Source of the DNA: Actinomycetes bacterium
GTDB lineage: Bacteria > Actinomycetota > Actinomycetes > Actinomycetales > Microbacteriaceae
Reading direction: 5' to 3'
NCBI GenBank assembly: GCA_023431405.1
Contig: JAEYVZ010000097.1
Coordinates: 1-21,708 of the forward strand
Length of the DNA: 21,708 nt
The position numbers were made by a program, and so were the translations under genes. The notes beneath the pieces were generated by a model. That model saw only the letters and a list, made by a program, of their open reading frames with translations, ran no database searches and was not told the DNA's origin. Position 1 is the stretch's first letter. Every line of letters begins with the position of its first letter. Positions 7,422 to 14,516 of the stretch are shown one piece after another.

Positions 7422-7463
7422 CCCGGTCGTGCGCCGGTCAGCCCCGGTCGTGCGCCGGTCAGC
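7422..7463. repeat. Perfect 21-base tandem duplication
   Basis: The 21 bases at 7422-7442 are repeated exactly at 7443-7463. On the minus strand the second copy contains the TGA stop (7461-7459) of the membrane protein gene. Because 21 is a multiple of three, the first copy holds another TGA (7440-7438) in the same frame. Within each copy CCGGTC occurs twice, five bases apart. Confidence 0.95.
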
Positions 7464-8556
7464 CTCGGGTGACCCCCGAGACATCGTGCAGGTATCCCAC
7501 GCGGCCGTCTTCGTGGCGGACGACGAACGTGTCGCCGCGGTCTTCGATCACGAGGGCCCACGCCGTCGGCCCGATCGTGAACAGGGGGAGGCCGTTCTCG
7601 TCGACCACGTCGCGCTCGACAGGAGCGAGAGCCCAGAACGCCTGGCTCGCGGCCGGCGCCGCCACCGGTTCATCGCCCTGCGGCTGCTCGAACGGGGCGA
7701 AGGGCGAGGTGGCGTCCGCCTCCGCACTGGCCGCGGGGTGCTCGTAGGCGGCGCTGTCATACTGCTGGGGGCCCGGCGCGGGTGCCTCCTGACGCTCCTT
7801 GGGGGCACGCGGAACGAACGGTCGTGCCACGACAGGGCGGACCGGCCGTGCGTTGCGATGAGCCGGAACCTCCGGCCGGTCTCGGAAGTCCTCGTCGAAG
7901 GGCTGGATGAACGGCGCGAAGACCGTGAGGAAGACCCCGGCCATCATGAGGAAGAACTCGACCCACACGACCCAGCTGCTGAGCCACAGTCCGGTCTGGA
8001 TGCCGCGCGCCACGTTGGCCCAGAGCATGCTGAGCCACACCACCGCGGACACCGAGAACGCGACCGAAGCGAACTGATCGACGGCCAGCGAGCCGACCCG
8101 CCGGATGCCGTCGGGCGAGAAGCGGCGGAGAACGATCAGGAAGACGGCGGCCGTCGGCACCCCGATGGTGAGGATCCAGTCGATGCCGCTGCTCCACACG
8201 GAGCCGAACGGCAGGAGCATCGAAGCGCCCCGCGCATCCACCCATACCGAGAAGAAGGAGAAGATGAAGGCGAGAAGCCAGACTCCGATGAGGGAGACCT
8301 CGCGGAGAGTGAAGGGGCCGATGCCGTAGGGTCCGCTCGCGGCTCGACTTTCCGGAAGGCCACCGGCAAGGTCATCGGCCGCACGCGCGTCGGACGGATC
8401 TTCGCGCCGGGCCTCGGAGTCACCCTGCGCGGTCGTCGCCCCATCGTGGCCCGCCGTGGCCCCGAAGGCCGCGGTCTCCTCGACGGCGGGAGGATCGGTG
8501 GGGTCACCGGAAGTGGCGTCAGACGCGGTGCGGGGGAAGATGCGGTCGTCGCTCAC
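7459..8556 (-). CDS. Unrecognised four-helix membrane protein with C-terminal small beta domain
   Basis: A 365-residue protein that I do not recognise as a named family. Residues 1-78 are polar, acidic and low in complexity. Four hydrophobic segments follow at about 85-106, 124-144, 158-184 and 191-217. Residues 220-305 are a Pro/Ala/Arg-rich linker, containing VRPVVARPFVPRAPKERQ. The last 60 residues (from about FWALAPVERDVVDENGLPLF to GRVGYLHDVSGVTRG) look like a compact beta-strand domain, with alternating hydrophobic residues and Gly turns. Both termini are probably cytoplasmic. The GTG at 8556 has AAAGGA eight bases upstream. It lies between dnaE and hisD, 158 and 123 bases away, and is probably transcribed alone. 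Codon use and base composition match its neighbours, so this is a real, resident gene. Confidence 0.85.
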   Translation of the reverse strand: MSDDRIFPRTASDATSGDPTDPPAVEETAAFGATAGHDGATTAQGDSEARREDPSDARAADDLAGGLPESRAASGPYGIGPFTLREVSLIGVWLLAFIFSFFSVWVDARGASMLLPFGSVWSSGIDWILTIGVPTAAVFLIVLRRFSPDGIRRVGSLAVDQFASVAFSVSAVVWLSMLWANVARGIQTGLWLSSWVVWVEFFLMMAGVFLTVFAPFIQPFDEDFRDRPEVPAHRNARPVRPVVARPFVPRAPKERQEAPAPGPQQYDSAAYEHPAASAEADATSPFAPFEQPQGDEPVAAPAASQAFWALAPVERDVVDENGLPLFTIGPTAWALVIEDRGDTFVVRHEDGRVGYLHDVSGVTRG

Positions 8557-8594
8557 GACGTGGTCCTTTCGGCTGGAGGCAGATCGGTCCTGCG

Positions 8595-8600
8595 ATCCTA
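8595..8600 (-). promoter_or_regulatory. Candidate -10 hexamer for the four-helix membrane protein gene (TAGGAT)
   Basis: TAGGAT on the minus strand in the 158-base gap after dnaE predicts a start near 8588. The leader would be about 31 bases and include the AAAGGA ribosome site. The rest of the gap (8601-8714) shows no strong hairpin terminator for dnaE and no other gene. Confidence 0.45.
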
Positions 8601-8714
8601 CTCGCGTGGTCTTTCCGCGGCCTATGCGCGGCCTGGGCGTTGTCGATCATGCAGCGCTATGGCATCCTTCCGCCTCCGCCGCCGAATCGAAACAGGGTCT
8701 CGTCGGGTCCCGGC

Positions 8715-11700
8715 TCAGCCGAGGCACTGGGGGCCGAGAAGGCCCTTCAGCTCGCCGTAGAGGTCGACGGTCACCGAGACCGGCTTCGGCACCTCGAACA
8801 CCTTCGCGGAGCCTCCCCGGTGGAGCTTCAGGGTCACCTCGGTGCTGCCGGGGTGCCGGCCGAGCACTTCGGCGAGCTGGGAGATGGTCGATTCGGTCGC
8901 ACGATGCTCGGGCATCATCAGCACGAGAGGTCCCGACGCGTCGACCGCGCCGAGGTCGGGCACGAACGCCGACTGCCCGTGCAGATTGAGACCGTCGTCA
9001 CGACGCGATACGCGACCACGGACCACCAGGATGGTGTCGGCCTGAAGCAGGGACTGGAACTCCGTGTAGGTCTTTCCCATGAACATGACGGTCACCTCAC
9101 CGTCGAAGTCTTCGACGGTGATCATGCCGTAGGGATTGCCGCTCTGCTTCGCCACACGATGCTGCACGCTCGTCACGAGCCCTGCCACGGTCACCTGATC
9201 GCCGTCTTGCACGTCGTCGGACGCGAGGAGGTCGTGGATGGAGGTGGAGGCATGCTTCGCGAGCGGGATCTCGAGGCCGGCCAGCGGGTGATCGGAGACG
9301 TAGAGTCCGAGCATCTCGCGCTCGAAGGCGAGCTTGTCCTTCTTCGTCCATTCCGGCCGGGCGGGCACCTTGGCGGGAAGAGTCTCCTCCATGCCTTCGT
9401 ACAGGCTGTCGAAGTCGAACCCGATCGCCCCCTGCGCCTCATTCCGCTTACGGTCGACCGCCGCCTCCGTCGCCGACTCGTGGATCTCCATGAGGGCGCG
9501 GCGGGTGTCGCCCATCGAGTCGAACGCCCCGGCCTTGATGAGCGATTCGACCGTGCGCTTGTTGGCCACGTGCATCGGCACTTTGTCGAGGAAGTCGTGG
9601 AACGACGTGAAGGTGGCCTTCTTGCGCGTCTCGACGATGCCGTCAACCACGTTGGTGCCGACGTTGCGCACGGCGCCGAGGCCGAAACGGATGTCGTCGC
9701 CGACGGCGGCGAAGAAGTTGATCGATTCGCGCACGTCGGGCGGAAGCACACGGATGCCCATGCGGCGGCACTCGTTGAGATAGACCGCCATCTTGTCTTT
9801 GGAGTCGCCGACACTCGTGAGGAGCGCCGCCATGTACTCCGCGGGATAGTGCGCCTTGAGGTATGCCGTCCAGTACGAGACGAGGCCGTAGGCAGCGGAG
9901 TGCGCCTTGTTGAATGCATAGTCCGAGAACGGGAGGAGAATGTCCCACAGCGCCTGGATGGCCGCGTCACCGAAGCCGCGCTCCTTCATGCCCCCCGAGA
10001 AGCCTTCGTACTGCTTGTCGAGCTCGGACTTCTTCTTCTTTCCCATGGCCCGCCGCAGGATGTCTGCTTGGCCGAGCGAGAAGCCGGCGACCTTCTGGGC
10101 GATGGCCATGACCTGCTCCTGATAGATGATCAGGCCATAGGTCGTATCGAGGATGTCGCGAAGAGGCTCTTCGAGCTCCGGGTGGATGGGGGTGATCGGC
10201 TGCAGGCCGTTCTTGCGCAGCGCGTAGTTGGTGTGGGAGTTCGCGCCCATCGGACCGGGTCGGTACAGCGCGATCACCGCGGAGATGTCTTCGAAGTTGT
10301 CGGGCTTCATGAGACGCAGCAAGGAGCGCATCGGCCCACCGTCGAGCTGGAAGACGCCGAGCGTGTCACCCCGGGTGAGCAGGTCGTACGCCGCGCGGTC
10401 ATCGAGGGTGAGATGTTCGAGATCGAGCTCCTCACCACGGTTGGAGCGGATGTTGTCGAGTGCATCGGAGATGATCGTGAGGTTGCGCAGCCCCAGGAAG
10501 TCCATCTTGATGAGACCGAGCGTCTCGCACGAGGGGTAGTCGAACTGGGTGACGATCTGGCCGTCCTGCTCGCGGCGCATGATTGGGATGATGTCGAGCA
10601 GCGGTTCGCTCGACATGATGACGCCCGCGGCGTGGACGCCCCACTGGCGCTTGAGGCCCTCGAGACCGAGCGCACGGTCGAAGACCGTCTTCGCGTCGGG
10701 ATCGGTCTCGACCAGCGAACGGAACTCGCTCGCCTCCTTGTACCGAGGATGCTGCGGGTCGAACATGCCGTCGAGGGGCATGTCTTTGCCCATCACGGCC
10801 GGTGGCATCGCCTTGGTGAGCCGCTCCCCCATGCTGAAGGGGAATCCGAGAACGCGGCCGGCATCCTTCAGCGCCTGCTTCGACTTGATCGTGCCGTAGG
10901 TGACGATCTGGGCGACGCGTTCAGACCCGTACTTCTCGGTCACGTACTCGATGACCTCGCCGCGACGACGGTCGTCGAAGTCGACATCGAAGTCGGGCAT
11001 GCTGACGCGGTCGGGATTCAGGAACCGCTCGAAGATGAGCCCGTGCTCGAGGGGATCGAGGTCGGTGATCTTCATCGCATACGCGACCATCGAGCCCGCG
11101 CCCGAGCCGCGACCGGGACCGACTCGGATGCCGTGATCCTTCGCCCAGTTGATGAAGTCGGCGACCACGAGGAAGTACCCCGGGAACCCCATCTGGAGGA
11201 TGATGCCGGTCTCGTACTCGGCCTGCTTGCGGACCCGGTCGGGGATGCCACCGGGGTATCGGTAGTGGAGGCCCTTCTCGACCTCCTTGATGAGCCAGCT
11301 GTCTTCGGTCTCGCCGTCGGGGACGGGGAAGCGCGGCATGTAGTTGGCGGACGTGTTGAACTCGACCTGGCAGCGCTCGGCGATGAGCAGGGTGTTGTCG
11401 CACGCGTCGGGGTGATCGCGGAAGAGCTGGCGCATCTCCTGCGCCGTCTTGATGTAGTAGCCGTCGCCGTCGAATTTGAAGCGGTTCGGGTCGTCGAGCG
11501 TGGAGCCCGACTGCACGCAGAGCAGCGCCGCGTGCGCGTCGGCCTCGTGCTGGTGCGTGTAGTGCGAGTCGTTGGTCGCGACCAGCGGAATGGAGAGGTC
11601 TTTGGCGAGTCGGAGCAGATCGGTCATCACGCGGCGCTCGATCGAGAGGCCGTGATCCATGATCTCGGCGAAGTAGTTCTCCTTGCCGAAGATGTCCTGG

Positions 11701-12233
11701 AACTCGGCGGCGGCCGCCCGCGCGGCGTCATACTGGCCGAGCCGCAGGCGGGTCTGGACCTCTCCCGAGGGGCACCCTGTCGTGGCGATGAGCCCCTTGC
11801 CGTACTTCTGGAGCAGCTCGCGGTCCATGCGCGGCTTGAAGTAGTAGCCCTCGATGCTCGACAGGGAGCTGAGCCGGAAGAGGTTGTGCATGCCCTCTGT
11901 CGACTCGCTCCACATGGTCATGTGGGTGTAGGCGCCGGATCCTGACACATCGTCGGATTTCTGATCGGGCGACCCCCACGCCACGCGAGACTTGTCGCCG
12001 CGGTGCGTTCCCGGCGTGACATACGCCTCCAGGCCGATGATCGGCTTGACTCCAGCGGCGTTGGCGGCGCGGTAGAACTCGAAGGCCGCGAAGGTGTTGC
12101 CGTGGTCGGTGACGGCGATCGCCGGCATGCCGTACTCGGCTGCCGCCTGCGTCATCGCGCCGATCTTGGCGGCGCCGTCGAGCATCGAGTATTCGCTGTG
12201 AACGTGAAGATGTACGAAGGAGTCGGATGCCAC
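8715..12233 (-). CDS. dnaE: DNA polymerase III alpha subunit (replicative, DnaE1 type)
   Basis: The catalytic subunit of the chromosomal replicase, 1172 residues, usual for actinobacterial DnaE1. The N-terminal PHP domain (about 1-270) opens with FVHLHVHSEYSMLDGAAKIG and VTDHGN. The metal-binding histidines look intact, as expected for DnaE1 enzymes in which this domain proofreads. The polymerase active site has PDFDVDFDDRRR with catalytic Asp416 and Asp418, and KMDFLGL with the third aspartate at 578; GRGSGAGSMVAY precedes them. A tandem helix-hairpin-helix region and an OB-fold (about 1008-1090, VTVAGLVTSVQH) lie toward the C-terminus. The GTG at 12233 has no ribosome site; TAGACT ends six bases upstream, implying a leaderless mRNA. 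It diverges from a NUDIX gene. Confidence 0.98.
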   Translation of the reverse strand: MASDSFVHLHVHSEYSMLDGAAKIGAMTQAAAEYGMPAIAVTDHGNTFAAFEFYRAANAAGVKPIIGLEAYVTPGTHRGDKSRVAWGSPDQKSDDVSGSGAYTHMTMWSESTEGMHNLFRLSSLSSIEGYYFKPRMDRELLQKYGKGLIATTGCPSGEVQTRLRLGQYDAARAAAAEFQDIFGKENYFAEIMDHGLSIERRVMTDLLRLAKDLSIPLVATNDSHYTHQHEADAHAALLCVQSGSTLDDPNRFKFDGDGYYIKTAQEMRQLFRDHPDACDNTLLIAERCQVEFNTSANYMPRFPVPDGETEDSWLIKEVEKGLHYRYPGGIPDRVRKQAEYETGIILQMGFPGYFLVVADFINWAKDHGIRVGPGRGSGAGSMVAYAMKITDLDPLEHGLIFERFLNPDRVSMPDFDVDFDDRRRGEVIEYVTEKYGSERVAQIVTYGTIKSKQALKDAGRVLGFPFSMGERLTKAMPPAVMGKDMPLDGMFDPQHPRYKEASEFRSLVETDPDAKTVFDRALGLEGLKRQWGVHAAGVIMSSEPLLDIIPIMRREQDGQIVTQFDYPSCETLGLIKMDFLGLRNLTIISDALDNIRSNRGEELDLEHLTLDDRAAYDLLTRGDTLGVFQLDGGPMRSLLRLMKPDNFEDISAVIALYRPGPMGANSHTNYALRKNGLQPITPIHPELEEPLRDILDTTYGLIIYQEQVMAIAQKVAGFSLGQADILRRAMGKKKKSELDKQYEGFSGGMKERGFGDAAIQALWDILLPFSDYAFNKAHSAAYGLVSYWTAYLKAHYPAEYMAALLTSVGDSKDKMAVYLNECRRMGIRVLPPDVRESINFFAAVGDDIRFGLGAVRNVGTNVVDGIVETRKKATFTSFHDFLDKVPMHVANKRTVESLIKAGAFDSMGDTRRALMEIHESATEAAVDRKRNEAQGAIGFDFDSLYEGMEETLPAKVPARPEWTKKDKLAFEREMLGLYVSDHPLAGLEIPLAKHASTSIHDLLASDDVQDGDQVTVAGLVTSVQHRVAKQSGNPYGMITVEDFDGEVTVMFMGKTYTEFQSLLQADTILVVRGRVSRRDDGLNLHGQSAFVPDLGAVDASGPLVLMMPEHRATESTISQLAEVLGRHPGSTEVTLKLHRGGSAKVFEVPKPVSVTVDLYGELKGLLGPQCLG

Positions 12234-12239
12234 GCATCG

Positions 12240-12245
12240 AGTCTA
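12240..12245 (-). promoter_or_regulatory. Candidate -10 hexamer for dnaE, leaderless (TAGACT)
   Basis: TAGACT followed by CGATGC and the dnaE GTG places the predicted first transcribed base on the start codon. No purine-rich ribosome site can fit in the six-base spacer. An overlapping ATG in the spacer is out of frame with dnaE. Confidence 0.5.
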
Positions 12246-12261
12246 CGAATAGGCTCCGACA

Positions 12262-12328
12262 ACGGCGGCCGCCCACACCCCCGCGAAGGGAGGAGACCTC
12301 ACCTTCGGGTTGAGGGTGAGGCCGCCGT
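12262..12328. repeat. Two overlapping inverted repeats between divergent dnaE and NUDIX genes
   Basis: Outer pair: ACGGCGGCC (12262-12270) with GGCCGCCGT (12320-12328), nine matched bases. Inner pair: CCTCACC (12297-12303) with GGTGAGG (12315-12321), seven matched bases, which can grow to ten pairs with one G-U and a five-base loop. The two share 12320-12321, so they are alternatives as RNA structures, but both could be protein sites in DNA. They lie between the two predicted promoters. Confidence 0.6.
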
Positions 12329-12349
12329 CGCAGCACCGCACCGTCCGCC

Positions 12350-12355
12350 TACGCT
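12350..12355 (+). promoter_or_regulatory. Candidate -10 hexamer for the NUDIX gene, leaderless (TACGCT)
   Basis: TACGCT, then GGAGGAC, then ATG. The hexamer-to-start spacing of seven bases predicts transcription from the ATG itself. The spacer also contains GGAGG only two bases from the ATG, too close for normal ribosome pairing, so a leaderless reading is preferred but not certain. Confidence 0.45.
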
Positions 12356-12362
12356 GGAGGAC

Positions 12363-12836
12363 ATGTCCACACCCGAGTTCGTCCTCACGCTGCGCGAGAA
12401 GATCGGTCATGCCCCTCTGCCCCTCGTCGGAGTGACCGCCGTCGTCTTCAAGGACGAGAAGGTGCTCCTCGGCAGGCGCAGCGACAACGGCGCCTGGCAA
12501 TGCGTCTCGGGGATCGTCGACCCCGGCGAGGAGCCCGCCGACGCCGCCGTGCGCGAGTGCGCGGAGGAGGCCGGCATCGTCGTCCGCGCGACGCGTCTCG
12601 CTCTCGTGCAGCAGGTGCCGCGCATCACCTATGCGAACGGCGACCAGGTCGACTATCTCGACCTGGTCTTCCGCTGCGACTGGGTCTCGGGCGAGCCGCA
12701 TCCCGCCGACGGCGAACTCACCGAGGTCGGCTGGTACGGCCTCGGCGAGCTCGTCGAGGTGGAGCAGGAGCACGTGCGGAAGATCGCGCTCGCCATCGCC
12801 GAGGACGATCCCGCCTCGTTCGCCGGAGGCCGCTGA
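12363..12836 (+). CDS. NUDIX hydrolase
   Basis: A 157-residue NUDIX hydrolase, which cleaves a nucleoside diphosphate linked to some other group using Mg2+. The Nudix box is complete at about residues 57-79: G, five residues, E, seven residues (EPADAAV), then RECAEEAGI. The protein starts STPEFVLTLREKIGHAPLPL, followed by the first core strands (VGVTAVVFKDEKVLLGRRSD). The later QVDYLDLVFRCDWVSGE and the E-x-x-W-like EVGWYGLGEL resemble family members that act on small nucleotide derivatives, but the substrate cannot be inferred. It diverges from dnaE and converges on rluD. A role in cleaning oxidised or non-canonical nucleotides would suit its position beside dnaE, but that is a guess from location only. 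Confidence 0.93.
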   Translation: MSTPEFVLTLREKIGHAPLPLVGVTAVVFKDEKVLLGRRSDNGAWQCVSGIVDPGEEPADAAVRECAEEAGIVVRATRLALVQQVPRITYANGDQVDYLDLVFRCDWVSGEPHPADGELTEVGWYGLGELVEVEQEHVRKIALAIAEDDPASFAGGR

Positions 12837-12901
12837 CCCTGCGCGTCCGGCGGCGCTCCTCGTGCCGTCGCAGGCGGTGTGAGGTCAGAGACCCGCGCGC
12901 C

Positions 12902-12918
12902 CCCGCATGTCCAGCGGG
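12902..12918. terminator. Weak hairpin in the NUDIX/rluD convergent gap
   Basis: CCCGC (12902-12906) and GCGGG (12914-12918) around a seven-base loop, in the 89-base convergent gap 12837-12925. The stem is short and lacks a T-run. I see no stronger terminator or other gene in this gap. Confidence 0.25.
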
Positions 12919-12925
12919 CGACGTG

Positions 12926-13846
12926 TCACTCCCCTCGCAGCACGTCGAGCGCGTGGGCGAGATCGGGCGGATAGGGCGAGGTGAACGTGACCCACTCCCC
13001 CGTCACGGGATGGGCGAACGACAGCTGGCGTGCGTGCAGCCACTGGCGGATCAGCCCCAGCCGCGCGGAGAGCGTGGGATCGGCGCCATACAGGGGGTCG
13101 CCGACGCACGGATGCCGGTGCGCCGCCATGTGAACGCGGATCTGGTGCGTGCGGCCTGTCTCGAGGTGGATCTCCAGCAGAGAGGCACCAGGGAACGCCT
13201 CGAGGGTCTCGTAGTGGGTCACCGAATCCTTGCCGTCCGGAGTGACGGCGAACTTCCAGGAATGAGAGGGATGCCGCCCGATCGGAGCATCGATCGTCCC
13301 CGCCAGCGGGTCGGGGTGACCCTGCACGACGGCATGGTAGATCTTCTCGACCTCACGCTCCTTGAACGCGCGCTTGAGGGCCGAGTAGGCCCGCTCGCTC
13401 TTGGCCACAACCATGAGACCGCTCGTTCCGACGTCGAGACGATGGACGATGCCCTGACGCTCGGCCGCGCCCGACGTCGCGATCCGATACCCGCCGGCCG
13501 CGAGGGCACCGAGCACGGTCGGCCCCTCCCACCCGATCGAAGGATGCGCGGCGACACCGGAGGGCTTGTCGACCACCACGATGTCGTCGTCGTCGTAGAT
13601 GATCCCGAGGTCGGGGACCTCCATCGGCACGACCTCGGCCTCCCGACGCGGTTCCCACTCGACCTCGAGCCATCCGCCTGCGCGCAGCCGGTCGGACTTG
13701 GCGAGCGTGCGGCCATCGAGCCGCGCCCCTCCCGCGTCCACGACCTCGGCCGCGAAGGTACGGGAGAACCCCAGCATCTTCGCCAGCGCCGCATCGACGC
13801 GGGTGCCGTCGAGCCCGTCCGGCACGGGGAGTGTGCGGAACTCCAT
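12926..13846 (-). CDS. rluD: Large ribosomal RNA pseudouridine synthase (RluA/RluD family)
   Basis: Isomerises specific uridines to pseudouridine, probably in 23S rRNA. The 306-residue protein has an N-terminal S4 RNA-binding domain (about 12-63, TRVDAALAKMLGFSRTFAAE) and the RluA-type catalytic domain. The catalytic Asp138 lies in GIVHRLDVGTSGLMVVAK. KIYHAVVQG, ETGRTHQIRVHM and the final LHARQLSFAHP are further family landmarks. The ATG at 13846 starts one base after the lspA TGA and is preceded by GGGAC. An upstream in-frame start at 13885 would overlap lspA by 38 bases and add residues with no family match. It is the last gene of divIVA-lspA-rluD. Assignment to RluD rather than RluC or RluA is by likeness and neighbourhood. 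Confidence 0.93.
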   Translation of the reverse strand: MEFRTLPVPDGLDGTRVDAALAKMLGFSRTFAAEVVDAGGARLDGRTLAKSDRLRAGGWLEVEWEPRREAEVVPMEVPDLGIIYDDDDIVVVDKPSGVAAHPSIGWEGPTVLGALAAGGYRIATSGAAERQGIVHRLDVGTSGLMVVAKSERAYSALKRAFKEREVEKIYHAVVQGHPDPLAGTIDAPIGRHPSHSWKFAVTPDGKDSVTHYETLEAFPGASLLEIHLETGRTHQIRVHMAAHRHPCVGDPLYGADPTLSARLGLIRQWLHARQLSFAHPVTGEWVTFTSPYPPDLAHALDVLRGE

Positions 13847-13847
13847 G

Positions 13848-14507
13848 TCAGTCCCGCGAGGAGGCGTCAGCGGGCCGGTCCGCATCCGTCGCCGTGTCAG
13901 CCGTCGATTCGTCGTCTGCCCCGTCCGCCCCGTCCGCGACCGGCGCCGCAGCGGAGGGGTCGCGCGGGGAGCTCGAGTGACGCGGCTCGCGCGTGCCGTC
14001 GAGCTTCAGACCGACGAGCACGAGCAGTGCGACGGAGATCATCATCGTCACGATGAAGACGTCTGCGATGTTGTAGATGGCCGGCATCATCCACGGCGTG
14101 TGGATGAAGTCCACGACATGCCCGACCGGGAAGCCGGGCTCACGGAACAGGCGATCGGTGAGGTTGCCGACGATCCCGCCGAGAAGCAGCCCCAGCACGG
14201 TGGCCCACAGCCAGGAGCGCACACGGGTGACCGCCAACACGAGGATGGCAACGGCCGCCGCTGCCAGGATGATCGTGAAGATCCATGTGACGCCCTCGCC
14301 GAGCGAGAACGCGGCCCCCGGATTGCGAGTGACGTAGAACTGCAGGAGATCGCCCCACACCGGAACCGACTGCTGATAGGGCAACTCGGCCAGCACGAGG
14401 TTCTTGGTGAACTGGTCAGCGGCCAGCACCAGCACCGCGAGGATCGCGATGGTGGCGCCGGCCGCTGCAGGATGGACCCGCGAGGGCCCGACGTTTCGAC
14501 CTGTCAA
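13848..14507 (-). CDS. lspA: Lipoprotein signal peptidase (signal peptidase II)
   Basis: Membrane aspartyl protease that removes signal peptides from diacylglyceryl-modified prolipoproteins, such as the CtaC encoded here. The 219 residues include four helices (about 17-38, 73-93, 98-117, 144-168) and the family motifs GNLTDRL (114-120), HVVDF and YNIADVF. The catalytic dyad corresponds to Asp133 and Asp149. About 50 extra C-terminal residues, acidic and Ala/Asp-rich, extend past the usual end and are probably disordered in the cytoplasm. The start must be the TTG at 14507: upstream in the same frame lies the divIVA TAA, and the next ATG or GTG is already inside the first helix. No clear ribosome site is visible, so translation is probably coupled to divIVA. 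Confidence 0.95.
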   Translation of the reverse strand: MTGRNVGPSRVHPAAAGATIAILAVLVLAADQFTKNLVLAELPYQQSVPVWGDLLQFYVTRNPGAAFSLGEGVTWIFTIILAAAAVAILVLAVTRVRSWLWATVLGLLLGGIVGNLTDRLFREPGFPVGHVVDFIHTPWMMPAIYNIADVFIVTMMISVALLVLVGLKLDGTREPRHSSSPRDPSAAAPVADGADGADDESTADTATDADRPADASSRD

Positions 14508-14516
14508 AGGCGCCGC

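Noticed and set aside
7422..7463. Tandem repeat considered as a CRISPR fragment
   Set aside because: The copies abut with no spacer, there are only two, and no cas genes are near.
7123..8760. 545-codon plus-strand frame opposite hisD and the membrane protein gene
   Set aside because: It spans two minus-strand genes and their gap, and its composition is that of an antisense shadow.
8640..11945. 1101-codon open frame on the plus strand opposite dnaE
   Set aside because: It is exactly antisense to a convincing dnaE, its product is rich in Val, His, Glu, Asp and Arg with no domain, and long antisense frames are expected when third codon positions are mostly G or C.
13847..13885. Longer RluD start at 13885
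   Set aside because: It would overlap the lspA end by 38 bases and add residues without family match; the ATG at 13846 immediately precedes the S4 domain.
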